In this document: positions 43,469 to 53,194 of the stretch, one piece after another
Layout of the letters: every line of letters starts with the position of its first letter
Position numbering within the stretch: position 1 is the first letter of the stretch
Source: Salinicola rhizosphaerae
Lineage (GTDB): Bacteria > Pseudomonadota > Gammaproteobacteria > Pseudomonadales > Halomonadaceae
Direction of reading: 5' to 3'
Assembly: GCF_014652715.1 (NCBI RefSeq)
Contig: NZ_BMZI01000003.1
Coordinates: forward strand, 131,203-195,202
Length of the DNA stretch: 64,000 nucleotides
The notes under the pieces: generated by a model
Seen by the model: only the letters and a program-made list of their open reading frames with translations
Databases searched by the model: none
Told to the model about the DNA's origin: nothing
Translations under genes and position numbers: made by a program

Positions 43469-45931
43469 TTAGAAGTCGGTCGGCTGATAGCCGGGCACGG
43501 CCGACGCGAAATAGCTGTCCGTCCCCTGACCGACGCCGCCCAGCCCCTTGAACACGAAGCGCAGGAACAGGCCACGGTCCGTGTAGTCATCATCGGTCGT
43601 GTAGCCGGTGTCGTTGTCATCGACCCACTCTCGCCAGACGACCTGCACGGCGCTGCAGCAGCTGTTGAACTGGACGCCGGCCAGGCTTTCCAGGTCGCGC
43701 TTGTTGGTGTTGTCGTAGAGATAACGCCCGATCAGATCCAGCGATGCCGTCGCCTTGTAGGCGAACGAGACATCGAAATCCTCGCGGTCGTAACCCAGCT
43801 GATCGTCGACGTCACCGGAAGGATCGAACCCTTCGAGTTGCCAACGGTAGCCAAGGTTCAATACGTGGCCGGCCGGGCTCAGATACTGGGCGTAGGCGGA
43901 AGCCTTTTCGGTGCGCGAGCGATCGGCGTCGTAGAGCCACGAGTAGCGCGTTCGCCACTGATCGTTGATGCGCCAGTCGAGCTGGGTGACGACCGGCGAG
44001 CGATCCCGAGTCCGGCGATAGTCGTAGTAGCGCGCCTGCTCCGGCGACAGCGTTTCGCTGCCGTCGAGCAGCGTGACGTCGCGATTCTCGAAGTAGGCGC
44101 TCTGGCCGACCGAGAGTGCCAGGCGTTCACGCCCGGTGTCGTCCTCGAGAAATCGCGTCGAGGCACCGTAGGAGAGCTTGTTGACGTCACCGATGCGGTC
44201 GCTGCCGGTAAAACGATATGGCGACCACAGTTGGCTCCAGGAGACCGGACGCTCGTCGGTGTCGAAGTCCGGATAGTCGGACTGATCGCGCTCCGGCACG
44301 TAGGCGTAATAGAGGCGTGGTTCGAAGGTCTGTTTCCAGTCACGATCGAACAGCGACACGTCGCGCTGGAAGATCAGCCCGGAGTCGACCGAGTAAACCG
44401 GTACCGTTCGTGAAAGACTCTCGTCACGGTCGGTATCTCGATTGCCGTAATCGAGATCATAGTGGGTCTGCCAGAGCTGGACGCGGGGCTCGAGGAACCC
44501 CCACGACGGCTGACCACGCCAGCCCAGAGCCGGTGCCAGCGTCACACGGGAACCGTTGGCCGCCTCACTGAGCGGAATCTGACGTTGATCGCCAGTCTGC
44601 TCGTCTTCCCAGAAGCCATCGCTATCGACGCCGTGCAGGTCGCGCCAGAAGTAGGTAGCGTTGGAGTTCCACTCTTCGTAGAGCCCGTTGTCCTGATCCC
44701 AGCGCGCGTTGGCCGTTAGGCTCGGCAGCTTGTAATAGGGTCGATCGTCCTCGTCGAGCGGATAGTCCATGCGCTGGTAGCCCTGCGCGCGGGCATCCAG
44801 GTTCCAGGTCGTACCCTGATAGCTGATCCGCGCCAGACGCTCGAGGTACTCGGTATCCTGCTCGGCGAAACTGGTACCGAAATCGTCGAAATAGCGGCCG
44901 TCGCTGGCGGCACCGTAGCGCAACCCATAGTCGAGACGGTCCGTGAAATAGCCGTTGTGCCGATAGTCGACATACCAGCGATCCTCGCCTTCGAACGCAT
45001 CGTTGGGATCGTTCGGGTTGTCGTTGTCGCCACCGTTATCGTCCGCCAGATAGGCGCCCTCTATCGATCCCTGGTCGCTGCCGAACAGGTAGCGGAACTC
45101 GCCGCCCAGCATGGCACCATGATCGGTGATGACGCGCGGCGTCAGCGTGGCGTCATAGTTGGGGGCGAGATTGAGATAGTAGGGCTGCGCGTAGTCGAGT
45201 CCATCGCCGGAAACGCCGATGCTCGGCCACAGAAAACCGCTCTGACGGCGGTCGTCGATCGGGAAGCGCACCCACGGCCAGTAGAAGACCGGCACATCAC
45301 CCATCTCGAGACGCGCGTTGCTCGCCGTGCCGTAGCCCTGGTCGCGGTCGATGGTGACGTCGTTACCGACGATCCGCCACAGGCGGCTGTCCGGTGCGCA
45401 GGTCGTGAAGCTCGCCTCGCTCATGCGGTAGCGGCCGTCTGCCAGGCGCTGCATCGACTGCGCATCGCCGCGCACTCGCTGGTCATGGAGGACGTAATGG
45501 GCGTCGTCGATGCGCGCGGCATCGCTGTCGAGCGAGACCTGGCCGTCGTCGCCGCGCACCAGCAGACCGGGATAACGAATCGTCAGCGGGCCATCGGCAA
45601 AGGCCGTGTCCCGCGCCGCGTTCACACGGACCCGCGGCGACTGCAGCTGGCTGTCGCCCCGCCGCAGCACCACCTCGCCACCGAGGATGGTCTCTCCGTT
45701 GTTGCCATACTCGGCCGACTGCGAGTCCGAGAGCACTTCTTCCGGCGTCTTGCCTTCCGGCAGCAGATATCCCGGTTGTACGTAGCGCCCGCCGCAAAGT
45801 GCGCCGCTGGGAGCCGCATCACCCCAAGGCACCCAATCGAGCTGATCCGCCGGAAGTGGCGCGGGCGGTGCCGCCTGTGCCGTCGAAGAGATCAGGCCGG
45901 TGAGGGCAGTCCAGACCAGTCGCTTGCCCAT
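43469..45931 (-). CDS. lptD: LPS-assembly outer-membrane protein LptD
   Basis: A 820-residue protein from ATG 45931 with a short signal sequence (MGKRLVWTALTGLISSTAQA). Residues about 60-220 form an OstA-type jellyroll and the rest a large beta-barrel ending in a Phe. The four cysteines needed for the two disulfides that mature LptD are present: Cys46, Cys178 and the adjacent Cys758-Cys759 in FNSCCSAVQ. LptD with LptE places LPS in the outer leaflet. The acidic loops (many Asp) fit a halophilic host. Confidence 0.95.
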   Translation of the reverse strand: MGKRLVWTALTGLISSTAQAAPPAPLPADQLDWVPWGDAAPSGALCGGRYVQPGYLLPEGKTPEEVLSDSQSAEYGNNGETILGGEVVLRRGDSQLQSPRVRVNAARDTAFADGPLTIRYPGLLVRGDDGQVSLDSDAARIDDAHYVLHDQRVRGDAQSMQRLADGRYRMSEASFTTCAPDSRLWRIVGNDVTIDRDQGYGTASNARLEMGDVPVFYWPWVRFPIDDRRQSGFLWPSIGVSGDGLDYAQPYYLNLAPNYDATLTPRVITDHGAMLGGEFRYLFGSDQGSIEGAYLADDNGGDNDNPNDPNDAFEGEDRWYVDYRHNGYFTDRLDYGLRYGAASDGRYFDDFGTSFAEQDTEYLERLARISYQGTTWNLDARAQGYQRMDYPLDEDDRPYYKLPSLTANARWDQDNGLYEEWNSNATYFWRDLHGVDSDGFWEDEQTGDQRQIPLSEAANGSRVTLAPALGWRGQPSWGFLEPRVQLWQTHYDLDYGNRDTDRDESLSRTVPVYSVDSGLIFQRDVSLFDRDWKQTFEPRLYYAYVPERDQSDYPDFDTDERPVSWSQLWSPYRFTGSDRIGDVNKLSYGASTRFLEDDTGRERLALSVGQSAYFENRDVTLLDGSETLSPEQARYYDYRRTRDRSPVVTQLDWRINDQWRTRYSWLYDADRSRTEKASAYAQYLSPAGHVLNLGYRWQLEGFDPSGDVDDQLGYDREDFDVSFAYKATASLDLIGRYLYDNTNKRDLESLAGVQFNSCCSAVQVVWREWVDDNDTGYTTDDDYTDRGLFLRFVFKGLGGVGQGTDSYFASAVPGYQPTDF

Positions 45932-46267
45932 GTCCTCTGTGTCCTTGCCGAGTGAAGCCGGTATTATACAGACCTCGCCGAGAGTTGCCGCGAAGCCGTT
46001 CCCTGTTCGTTCGCGTGAGAGTGACGGCATGGCGAGCGGCCGCCGAACACGACACACTGGCGTGCTTATGCGTCGTCGAAGTGCCTACCGAGACGCTTGG
46101 CGTATTGAGCGCGCCATGCCGAAACCCCGGGCGCGAATAGCCGATGCGCCGGCGCAAAAGATTGCGCTCAGCATGCGGTGCCATGTCAGGTCAGTCAACT
46201 CGACACGCCGTAGACGGTTCGGCAACGACGACGTCACTCTCTGCCATTTTCACCAGCGGAAGCTTGC
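45932..46267. other. Divergent promoter region, lptD / amgK
   Basis: About 335 bases between divergent genes. It holds the lptD promoter (a -10 match at 45963-45968) and presumably that of amgK. No gene or clear operator is seen. Confidence 0.5.
45963..45968 (-). promoter_or_regulatory. Probable -10 box of lptD
   Basis: On the minus strand this reads TATAAT, an exact -10 consensus, 32 bases before the lptD start. The -35 region does not match well. A sigma-E type promoter, used for surA/lptD in E. coli, was not recognised. Confidence 0.45.
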
Positions 46268-47314
46268 ATGACTCTGCGCCTCGACACTCTACGCGACTGG
46301 ATCGCCACACAGCACGATCTCGATCCCGACACCTGCCGCTTCGATCCCATTGCCGGCGATGCCAGCTTGCGCGGCTACTGTCGCGTCACCTTTCCCGCCG
46401 GCGCCGTAAGCGGGGCCACTTCGCGCATCGTGATGGATGCACCGCCCGCGCTCGAGGAGAGCGAGCCGTTCGTGCGCATCGGCCGGCAGTGGCAGGCAGC
46501 GGGACTGCAGGTGCCGACGATCCACGCCGTCGATCTCGCGCAGGGCTTTCTCGAGCTCGATGATCTCGGCGATGACAGTCTCCATCATCACTTCGGCACG
46601 AAAGACGAGGCCCGCCGCGGCACGGCACAGGCGCTCGCCGTGCTGGACGAGATTCAACGCCTGGCGCCCCACGACGACTTGCCCCCTTACTCACCGGCGT
46701 TTCTGGAAGAGGAGATGGATCGCTTCCCGGACTGGGGTCTCGCGCGCTGGCTGAAGATCGAGACGCCGGGCGATTGGCCCACCATCAAACGCCACCTGCT
46801 GGACAATATCGCGATGCTGCCGACGGTCGCGGTTCATCGCGACTTCGACGCCATGAATCTGATGGTCCACCGCGACCGGCTCTGGATCATCGACTTCCAG
46901 GGGGCGCTGGCTGGCCCGCTCGGCTACGACCTGATCTCGCTGCTGCGCGGGCGCTATCATCGCTGGCCGCGCGAGGAGATGGATCGCTGGATCGATGCCT
47001 TCCGCCGACGCTCGATCGACAGCGGCGTACTGAACGAACGCATGACAGAACACGACTTTCGCCAAGCCGTGGAATCCATCGGCGCCCAGCGTCAGCTGAA
47101 GATCCTCGGTCAGTTCTGTCGGCTCTACCTGCGCGACGGCAAACCGCGCTATCTCGACTGGCTGCCCCATTTCCTTCGTCATCTCGATGAAGGGCTCGAG
47201 GCGCTGCCGGCACTCGTCGACTTCCGCCACTGGCTCCGCGACAGCTATCGACCGGCGATGGAGGCCCGTCTGGCCGAACATCACGCCGGCCGAGATCAGG
47301 AATGCTCTTCATGA
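46268..47314 (+). CDS. amgK: Anomeric MurNAc/GlcNAc kinase
   Basis: A 348-residue aminoglycoside-phosphotransferase-fold kinase. [10 protein letters not shown] (Brenner-like HxDxxxxN region preceded by [10 protein letters not shown]) and [21 protein letters not shown] hold the catalytic Asp and metal-binding motif. Together with the overlapping murU downstream it matches AmgK, which phosphorylates MurNAc and GlcNAc at C1 in cell-wall recycling. AGCGGAAGC lies before the start. This pair next to lptD is also the order in pseudomonads. Confidence 0.9.
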   Translation: MTLRLDTLRDWIATQHDLDPDTCRFDPIAGDASLRGYCRVTFPAGAVSGATSRIVMDAPPALEESEPFVRIGRQWQAAGLQVPTIHAVDLAQGFLELDDLGDDSLHHHFGTKDEARRGTAQALAVLDEIQRLAPHDDLPPYSPAFLEEEMDRFPDWGLARWLKIETPGDWPTIKRHLLDNIAMLPTVAVHRDFDAMNLMVHRDRLWIIDFQGALAGPLGYDLISLLRGRYHRWPREEMDRWIDAFRRRSIDSGVLNERMTEHDFRQAVESIGAQRQLKILGQFCRLYLRDGKPRYLDWLPHFLRHLDEGLEALPALVDFRHWLRDSYRPAMEARLAEHHAGRDQECSS

Positions 47315-47979
47315 AAGCGATGATCCTCGCCGCCGGACTGGGTACGCGCATGCGCCCGCTGACCGACCACTGCCCCAAACCGCTGCTGCCGGTGGCTGGC
47401 AAGCCGTTGATCGTTCATCACCTCGAGCGCCTGGCTGCCGCCGGTTTTCGCGAGATCGTGATCAACGTGAGCTACCGCGCTCAGCAGGTCATCGATGCGC
47501 TTGGCGACGGCAGCCGCTACGGCGTCGCGCTCGATTTCAGCGTCGAAGCCACGCCGCTGGAGACCGCTGGCGGCATTCGCCATGCCCTGCCCCGGCTCGG
47601 CGATACCCCCTTTGCGCTACTCAATGGCGACGTGTGGACCGATTTCCCGCTCGAGCGTCTCTCGCTCGACGCCGGCGACCTGGCCTCACTGGTGATGGTG
47701 GACACCGCCGACTTTCACCGCGATGGCGATTTCCACCTGGACGTCAACGGCCGCCTGCAGGCCAGCGGTGAGCCGCGTCTTATCTACGCGGGCCTTGGGG
47801 TGATTCATCCCGAACTGATCGCAGCCCTGCCGGACGAGACACCGGTCAAGCTCGCGCCCTTGCTGATCGAAGCGATGCAGGCGGGGCGAGTTGGCGGCTG
47901 GCACCATCGCGGCGACTGGGTCGATGTCGGCACGCCCGAGCGGCTTCATGAGCTCGAATCTCGCCTCCAGCGCACCTGA
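47311..47979 (+). CDS. murU: MurNAc-1-phosphate uridylyltransferase
   Basis: A 222-residue nucleotidyltransferase read from ATG 47311, which overlaps the amgK stop (ATGA); an ATG nine bases earlier is in frame. [30 protein letters not shown] is the sugar-nucleotide signature region, and [11 protein letters not shown] and [14 protein letters not shown] follow. MurU makes UDP-MurNAc from the AmgK product, bypassing MurA. Confidence 0.93.
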   Translation: MKAMILAAGLGTRMRPLTDHCPKPLLPVAGKPLIVHHLERLAAAGFREIVINVSYRAQQVIDALGDGSRYGVALDFSVEATPLETAGGIRHALPRLGDTPFALLNGDVWTDFPLERLSLDAGDLASLVMVDTADFHRDGDFHLDVNGRLQASGEPRLIYAGLGVIHPELIAALPDETPVKLAPLLIEAMQAGRVGGWHHRGDWVDVGTPERLHELESRLQRT

Positions 47980-48079
47980 CGACCGACGCCAGCGAGAGTG
48001 TTATCCTGCGCGCCATCAGTCATGACACGCGCGATACGCGACAGACGTCGCTAGATCGCCCCAGACAGGAATGCGAAAG

Positions 48080-48499
48080 ATGAAAGCCACAGTCAAATGG
48101 ACCGACGGTCGCCAGTTCCTCTCCGAATCCGGCAGCGGCCACGCCGTGGTGATGGATGGCAACCCGGACAGCGGCGGCCGCAACACCGGCCCGCGCCCGA
48201 TGGAAATGCTGCTGATGGGTCTGGGCGGCTGCACCTCCTACGACGTGATCCAGATTCTCGAGAAGGCGCGCGCCGACGTCACCGACTGCGTGGCAACGCT
48301 CGACGCCGAACGCGCCGACACCACGCCCAGCGTATTCACCAAGATCCACGTGCACTTCGTCGTCACCGGCAAGGGGCTCAAGGACGCACAGGTGAAGCGC
48401 GCGGTCGACCTCTCCGCCGAGAAGTACTGCAGCGCCTCGCTGATGCTCGCCAAGGGCGGCGTCGAGATCACCCACGACTACGAGATTCGCGAAGCGTAA
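48080..48499 (+). CDS. yhfA: OsmC-family protein, YhfA type
   Basis: A 139-residue protein from ATG 48080 (AGGA nine bases upstream; an ATG three codons earlier sits on the ribosome site). TVKWTDGRQFLSESGSGH, GPRPMEMLLMGLGGCTSYDVI and SAEKYCSASLMLAKG match E. coli YhfA closely, including the two redox cysteines of the OsmC fold. OsmC proteins reduce organic hydroperoxides; YhfA's own substrate is not settled. A heptamer repeat and a terminator follow. Confidence 0.85.
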   Translation: MKATVKWTDGRQFLSESGSGHAVVMDGNPDSGGRNTGPRPMEMLLMGLGGCTSYDVIQILEKARADVTDCVATLDAERADTTPSVFTKIHVHFVVTGKGLKDAQVKRAVDLSAEKYCSASLMLAKGGVEITHDYEIREA

Positions 48500-48534
48500 G
48501 CCGCGAGCCGCGAGCCGCGAGCCGCGAGCCGCGA
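48500..48534 (+). repeat. Five perfect heptamer repeats directly after the yhfA stop codon
   Basis: Five exact copies of GCCGCGA begin at the first base after the TAA stop. The array differs by one base per unit from the GCCACGA array after the YrhK-domain gene at 15308-15335, which also begins directly after a stop codon. Confidence 0.9.
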
Positions 48535-48559
48535 AAACCAGCATGGGGTTCTGGTACAG

Positions 48560-48592
48560 AAAAGCGCCAGCGACGTTGTCACTGGTGCTTTT
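48560..48592. terminator. Intrinsic terminator between yhfA and coq7
   Basis: AAAAGCGCCAG pairs with CTGGTGCTTTT (one G-U pair) across an 11-base loop. T4 and A4 at the two ends allow termination from both sides of the convergent genes. Confidence 0.75.
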
Positions 48593-48649
48593 CGTAGTTC
48601 GTAGCCGCTTTTACCGCGCCCCGCCCCCGGCGCGGCCGTAGCTTGCGAA

Positions 48650-49291
48650 TCAGACCTTGTAGACGCTCTTGGTCATCGCCTTCGAGACCAGCCGCATGCC
48701 CCACTTGAGTGGCAGCGGGAAGCGCTGGCCACCAGACTCGAGCGCCTGGCGCTCGTGCTTGGCTTCGTCCACGCGCATCTGTTCGAGCACCGCGCGGGAG
48801 CGCTTGTCGTCGATCGGGAGCTTGCGAAGATGGGCTTCGAGGTGGTGGCCGACCTGCTCTTCGGTGGCGGCGACGAAGCCGAGACTGACGCGATCGCCGA
48901 CGGCGCCGGCGACGGCACCGAGCCCGAACGAGGCAGCGTAGAAGACCGGATTGAGATAGCTGGTGCGGCTGTCCAGCTCCTGCAGCCGCTGATCGCACCA
49001 GGCCAGATGATCGATCTCCTCGGCGGCGGCCTCTTCCATCTTCACACGCGTTTCGCTCAGCTTGGCCGTCAACCCCTGCCCCTGGTAGAGCGCCTGGGCA
49101 CAGACCTCTCCGGTGTGATTGACGCGCATCAGGCCGGCCACGTCTCGGCGCTGATCATCATCGAGCAGGGCTTCCGGCTGCGCGTTGGCAGGAGATGGCC
49201 TGCCAGGCTGAGCCGCCTTCGGCACCAGCGTGCGCAGCACGGTATCGAACTGATGGATCAGATTGTCCGCGTGAGACAGTTTTCGGTTCAT
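48650..49291 (-). CDS. coq7: Ubiquinone biosynthesis hydroxylase Coq7
   Basis: A 213-residue diiron monooxygenase from ATG 49291 (AGGAGG upstream). The iron ligands lie in [32 protein letters not shown] and DEAKHERQA, the order expected for Coq7. It hydroxylates demethoxyubiquinol in ubiquinone synthesis. The protein has the usual length. It is followed by the convergent yhfA across a terminator. Confidence 0.94.
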   Translation of the reverse strand: MNRKLSHADNLIHQFDTVLRTLVPKAAQPGRPSPANAQPEALLDDDQRRDVAGLMRVNHTGEVCAQALYQGQGLTAKLSETRVKMEEAAAEEIDHLAWCDQRLQELDSRTSYLNPVFYAASFGLGAVAGAVGDRVSLGFVAATEEQVGHHLEAHLRKLPIDDKRSRAVLEQMRVDEAKHERQALESGGQRFPLPLKWGMRLVSKAMTKSVYKV

Positions 49292-49356
49292 GCGCCCCTC
49301 CTGAAATCGGTCCTTCGATTCTGTTTCTTCAAGCCGTCCTCGTGCGCGCCGCCGCT

Positions 49357-49701
49357 TCAGCCTGGCGGCCATTGCATGGCTCGGCCACCGAGCAAATGCA
49401 TGTGGATATGATAGACCGTCTGACCACCCTGCTCGTTGCAGTTCATGACCACGCGGTAGCCGTCATCGGCAAAGCCGAGATCTCTGGCGAGCTTCGCGGC
49501 GGTGTACTGAAGGCGGCCGACCAGGGCGAGATCGGTTTCCTCGATATCGTTGAGCGTCGCGATCGGTTTCTTGGGGATGATCAGAATATGGGTCGGTGCC
49601 TGAGGGTTGATGTCGTTGAAGGCGAGCACATGCTCGTCCTCGTAGACGATGTCCGCGGGAATTTCGCGGTCGATGATCTTGCTGAATAGCGTCGGTTCCA
49701 T
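49357..49701 (-). CDS. hinT: Histidine-triad purine nucleoside phosphoramidase HinT
   Basis: A 114-residue HIT protein. [20 protein letters not shown] is the N-terminal signature and [11 protein letters not shown] at residues 97-107 holds the triad (His98, 100, 102). HinT hydrolyses adenosine phosphoramidates and AMP-lysine-type compounds. It lies between prkB and coq7, all on the minus strand but with gaps of 36 and 65 bases. Confidence 0.93.
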   Translation of the reverse strand: MEPTLFSKIIDREIPADIVYEDEHVLAFNDINPQAPTHILIIPKKPIATLNDIEETDLALVGRLQYTAAKLARDLGFADDGYRVVMNCNEQGGQTVYHIHMHLLGGRAMQWPPG

Positions 49702-49737
49702 ACGGTCTCCAGACGTAAGACGAAAGCGGGAGCCAGC

Positions 49738-50610
49738 TCAGCGAAAGCGCCGCTGGGCAAGCAACTGACGGACCTGGGGAGCCAGGATCAGATCCATTGC
49801 CAGCGACAGGCGCGCGCCCGGCACGACCAGGGTATTCGGCCGGCTCATGAACGCATCATGGATCATCGTCACGAGATAGGGGAAGTCGACCACGGAGGGG
49901 TCGCGGAAACGGATCACGACGAACGACTCGCCGTCGTTGGGCACATCCTGAAGTTCGAACGGATTGGACGTATCCACCGTCGGCACGCGCTGGAAGTTGA
50001 TGTGGGTGCGCGAGAGCTGCGGCTGGATGTAGCGCACGTAGTCCTGCATGCGCCCGAGGATGGTGTCGATCACCGCCTCCTGCGAGTACCCCCGCAGCTT
50101 GGTGTCGCGATCGATCTTCTGCAGCCACTCCAGATTGATGGTCGGGGCCACACCGATCAGCATGTCGACGTGACGCGCGATATCGACATCGTGCGTCACC
50201 AGTCCGCCATGCAGCCCCTCGTAGAGCATGAGATCCGTCCCGCTCGGGATCGGCTGCCAGTCGGTGAAGGTTCCCACCTGCCAGCCCGCCTCGATCATGC
50301 GCTTGTCTTCGGCATGAATATAGTGGCGATAGGTGCCCTTGCCGCTGTCGCCATACTCCTGAAACAGTGTGTCGAGCTGGTCCAGCAGGTTGGCCTTGAC
50401 CGAAAAGTGCGAAAGCTCCGCCTTGCGCTCGGGCGCCGTTTGCAGAATCTGCGCGAGTTCGGCCCGCGAGTAGCGATGGAAGGCATCGCCATCGATGAAG
50501 GCAGCGTGGACATCTTCACGGCCGAACATGCGCTCGAAGGTCCGCTTGACGGTCGTCGTACCCGCGCCGGAAGAGCCCGTCACGGCAATGATCGGATATT
50601 CACGCGACAT
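49738..50610 (-). CDS. prkB: Phosphoribulokinase-like protein PrkB
   Basis: A 290-residue P-loop kinase, the same length as E. coli PrkB. AVTGSSGAGTTTVKRTFERMF is the Walker A region, DGDAFHRYSRAEL and KRMIEAGW are typical phosphoribulokinase segments, and LMLYEGLHGGLVT is the Walker B region. No RuBisCO or other Calvin-cycle gene is nearby, so classical carbon fixation is not implied. In E. coli prkB is next to yhfA, echoed loosely here. The true substrate is uncertain. Confidence 0.88.
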   Translation of the reverse strand: MSREYPIIAVTGSSGAGTTTVKRTFERMFGREDVHAAFIDGDAFHRYSRAELAQILQTAPERKAELSHFSVKANLLDQLDTLFQEYGDSGKGTYRHYIHAEDKRMIEAGWQVGTFTDWQPIPSGTDLMLYEGLHGGLVTHDVDIARHVDMLIGVAPTINLEWLQKIDRDTKLRGYSQEAVIDTILGRMQDYVRYIQPQLSRTHINFQRVPTVDTSNPFELQDVPNDGESFVVIRFRDPSVVDFPYLVTMIHDAFMSRPNTLVVPGARLSLAMDLILAPQVRQLLAQRRFR

Positions 50611-50833
50611 GCCGACACTCCCGCCTGCAAGCGATCGCGGCCGACGCCGGGCGGCGAGTCCGCACGCTTTCCCGATGCTCGGTGAAGATGAATTCCCAGC
50701 GCTGCATGGCGACGATTCCTTGTTCTACGCAATCCGTCCGCGACCCTTTTATCCGTCCGCGACGGCAATGTCCGCTTCTCCGCTGGGCGCGCGGCGCTCG
50801 CCAACCGGGCGCCACCGCCAAGGACCGGTACGT

Positions 50834-52129
50834 TCAGTCAGCGCGTTTTTCCCGAGCTATGGCGCGATGTGCGATATCGCGTCGGTAGAGCGCGCCCTCC
50901 CAGCGTACCATCTCGACGCTGGCATACGCCTTGGCCGTCGCGGCGGCGACGCTGTCGCCCAGCGCCGTCACACAGAGCACGCGTCCACCACTGGTCACCA
51001 CGCGCCCCTGGTCATCGAGCCGGGTGCCCGCATGGAAGACATGACAGCCGGCATCAAAGGCGGCCTCGAGCCCGGTGATCTCGTCGCCCTTGCGGTAGCT
51101 GGCGGGATAACCGCCGGCAGCCATCACCACGCCGACAGCGGCGCGCGGGTCCCATTGGCACTCGACTTCGTCGAGCCGCTGCGCGAGCGCCGCCTGGCAC
51201 AGCGACACCAGGTCGGACTGCAGGCGCATCAGAATCGGCTGGGTCTCCGGATCACCAAAGCGGCAGTTGTACTCGATCACCTTAGGCGCACCGCTTTCGT
51301 CGATCATCAGGCCCGCGTAGAGAAAACCGGTATACGGATGCCCCTCCGCCGCCATGCCCTTGACCGTCGGCATAATCACCTCATCCATGATACGGCGGTC
51401 GATCTCGGGCGTAACGACCGGCGCCGGGGAGTAAGCGCCCATGCCACCGGTATTGGGCCCGGTATCGCCATCGCCGGCGCGCTTGTGATCCTGGCTCGTC
51501 GCCATCGGCAGCACGTGCTCACCGTCCACCATGACGATGAAGCTCGCCTCCTCGCCAGTGAGAAACTCCTCGATCACCACCCGCGCACCGGCGTCACCGA
51601 AGGCGTTGTCTTCGAGCATGTCACGAACGGCTGCTTGCGCCTCCGCCTCGGTCATCGCCACGACGACCCCCTTGCCGGCAGCCAGCCCATCGGCCTTGAT
51701 CACGATCGGCGCGCCATGCTCGGCGAGGTAATCGAGCGCAGGCGCCACTTCGCTAAAGGTTCGATACGCCGCGGAAGGAATTGCGTGGCGCGCCAGGAAA
51801 TCCTTGGTGAATGCCTTGGAGCCCTCCAGCTGGGCAGCACCCTGGCTCGGCCCGAAGATCGCGAGGCCGGCGGCTTCGAAGGCATCCACGACACCAGCGA
51901 CCAGTGGCGCCTCGGGACCGACGATGGTCAACGCCACGGCATTGTCTCGCGCGAAGTCGATCAGCCCCGCCGTATCCATGGCGTCGATGGCAACATTGGT
52001 CACCTTCGACTCACGTGCCGTGCCGGCATTGCCGGGGGCGACGAATACCGTCTCGACCTGCGCCGACTGCGCCGCTTTCCATGCCAGCGCGTGCTCGCGC
52101 CCTCCACCACCAATGATCAGAACCTTCAT
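50834..52129 (-). CDS. purD: Phosphoribosylamine-glycine ligase
   Basis: A 431-residue ATP-grasp enzyme. VLIIGGGGREHALAWK is the N-domain signature, followed by IVIKADGLAAGKGVVVA and EEFLTGEEASFIVMVDG, and YNCRFGDPETQPIL with the metal ligands. PurD makes glycinamide ribonucleotide, the second step of purine synthesis. purH, often adjacent, is not in the window. It is divergent from rsmE. Confidence 0.96.
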   Translation of the reverse strand: MKVLIIGGGGREHALAWKAAQSAQVETVFVAPGNAGTARESKVTNVAIDAMDTAGLIDFARDNAVALTIVGPEAPLVAGVVDAFEAAGLAIFGPSQGAAQLEGSKAFTKDFLARHAIPSAAYRTFSEVAPALDYLAEHGAPIVIKADGLAAGKGVVVAMTEAEAQAAVRDMLEDNAFGDAGARVVIEEFLTGEEASFIVMVDGEHVLPMATSQDHKRAGDGDTGPNTGGMGAYSPAPVVTPEIDRRIMDEVIMPTVKGMAAEGHPYTGFLYAGLMIDESGAPKVIEYNCRFGDPETQPILMRLQSDLVSLCQAALAQRLDEVECQWDPRAAVGVVMAAGGYPASYRKGDEITGLEAAFDAGCHVFHAGTRLDDQGRVVTSGGRVLCVTALGDSVAAATAKAYASVEMVRWEGALYRRDIAHRAIAREKRAD

Positions 52130-52282
52130 CGCTAGCCTTCTTGCGCCGGGCCCAGGCGGCCCGCGAGTGAATGAGAATGGATGGCCAGCATTATGTCAGA
52201 AACGCGTGCCGCCCGCCGCCGCCTTGAGGCACAATGGCGCCCAACCCGATAGCTGCCGCCCGCGACTTCTCGACCGTATCCG

Positions 52283-52996
52283 ATGAATCTGATTCTGCTA
52301 GAACCCCCGGACTGGCTGGACGCAAGTCATGCACGCCTCACCGATGCGCGGCGCCTGCAGCACCTGCGCGACGTTCACCGCGCGCAGCCCGGCGATCGCC
52401 TGACAGTTGGCGCCCTGGATGGCCGAATCGGCCGCGCCGAGCTGTTGACCCTGGACGATGCCGAAGCCACGTTGCGGATCGAAGCCCTGGATCGAGAGCC
52501 GCCACCGCCGCTGCCCGTTCATCTGCTGCTCGCCCTGCCCCGACCGCGAATGCTGGCGCGCACGTTGGAGCACGTCGCCGCGCTCGGCGTCAAACGGCTG
52601 ACGCTACTGCATACCGCCCGCGTCGAGAAGAGCTACTGGCAGTCACCGGAGCTGCGCCCGGAGAAGATCCGCCAGCACCTGCTGCTCGGCCTCGAGCAAG
52701 CGCGCGATACCCGCCTGCCCGAGGTGGCGTTCGAGACCCGTTTCAAGCCGTTTCTCGAGGACCGACTGCCGGCTCTGCTGGCGAACCGGCGCGGGCTGCT
52801 GGCCCACCCCGGCATGCCGGCCGCCTGCCCGCGCGGCATCGACGATCCGACCCTGCTCGCGATCGGACCGGAAGGCGGCTTCGTCGACTATGAGGTCGAG
52901 CGGTTGCTGGAGAGCGGCTTCGAAGGCATCCATCTCGGCGAGCGAATCCTGCGCGTCGAGACTGCCGTCACTGCCCTGCTGGCGCGGCTATTCTAG
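52283..52996 (+). CDS. rsmE: 16S rRNA uracil-1498 N3-methyltransferase
   Basis: A 237-residue SPOUT methyltransferase. HLRDVHRAQPGDRLTVG is the PUA-like N-terminus; the knot contains LAIGPEGGFVDYEVE and ILRVETAVTALLA, which bind S-adenosylmethionine. RsmE methylates U1498 of 16S rRNA. The start lacks a clear ribosome site but fits the family N-terminus. Confidence 0.94.
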   Translation: MNLILLEPPDWLDASHARLTDARRLQHLRDVHRAQPGDRLTVGALDGRIGRAELLTLDDAEATLRIEALDREPPPPLPVHLLLALPRPRMLARTLEHVAALGVKRLTLLHTARVEKSYWQSPELRPEKIRQHLLLGLEQARDTRLPEVAFETRFKPFLEDRLPALLANRRGLLAHPGMPAACPRGIDDPTLLAIGPEGGFVDYEVERLLESGFEGIHLGERILRVETAVTALLARLF

Positions 52997-53097
52997 CTGC
53001 CCGCCGGACATCCCTGACGGCCCGCCAGACAAGACACGCCCACTCCGATCACCGTCATATTCCCACCTCGCATCGTTTGAAGAGTCCGAAGTTTGAT

Positions 53098-53124
53098 TAA
53101 GTAAAATCGTCTTCCCGCCGATAT
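53098..53124 (+). promoter_or_regulatory. Sigma-28 (FliA) promoter of the chemoreceptor gene
   Basis: TAAG, 15 bases, then GCCGATAT, a near match to the flagellar consensus TAAA-N15-GCCGATAA. It lies 71 bases before the start codon of the chemoreceptor. Confidence 0.75.
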
Positions 53125-53194
53125 TCCTCTATATAGTGATATCAATGGACGGAGACGCACGGATGCGCTCTCGCCAATTGCGAGGAACAACCCC

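Noticed and set aside
48500-48534. Possible CRISPR array
   Set aside because: Units are seven bases without spacers, so it is a simple tandem repeat.
49738-50610. Calvin-cycle phosphoribulokinase
   Set aside because: No RuBisCO or cycle gene is nearby and the protein matches the PrkB type found in E. coli, which does not fix CO2.
50495-52135. 546-codon open frame on the plus strand
   Set aside because: It lies antisense to prkB and purD, has Arg/His-rich composition with no domain, and is the expected result of biased third codon positions in a GC-rich genome.
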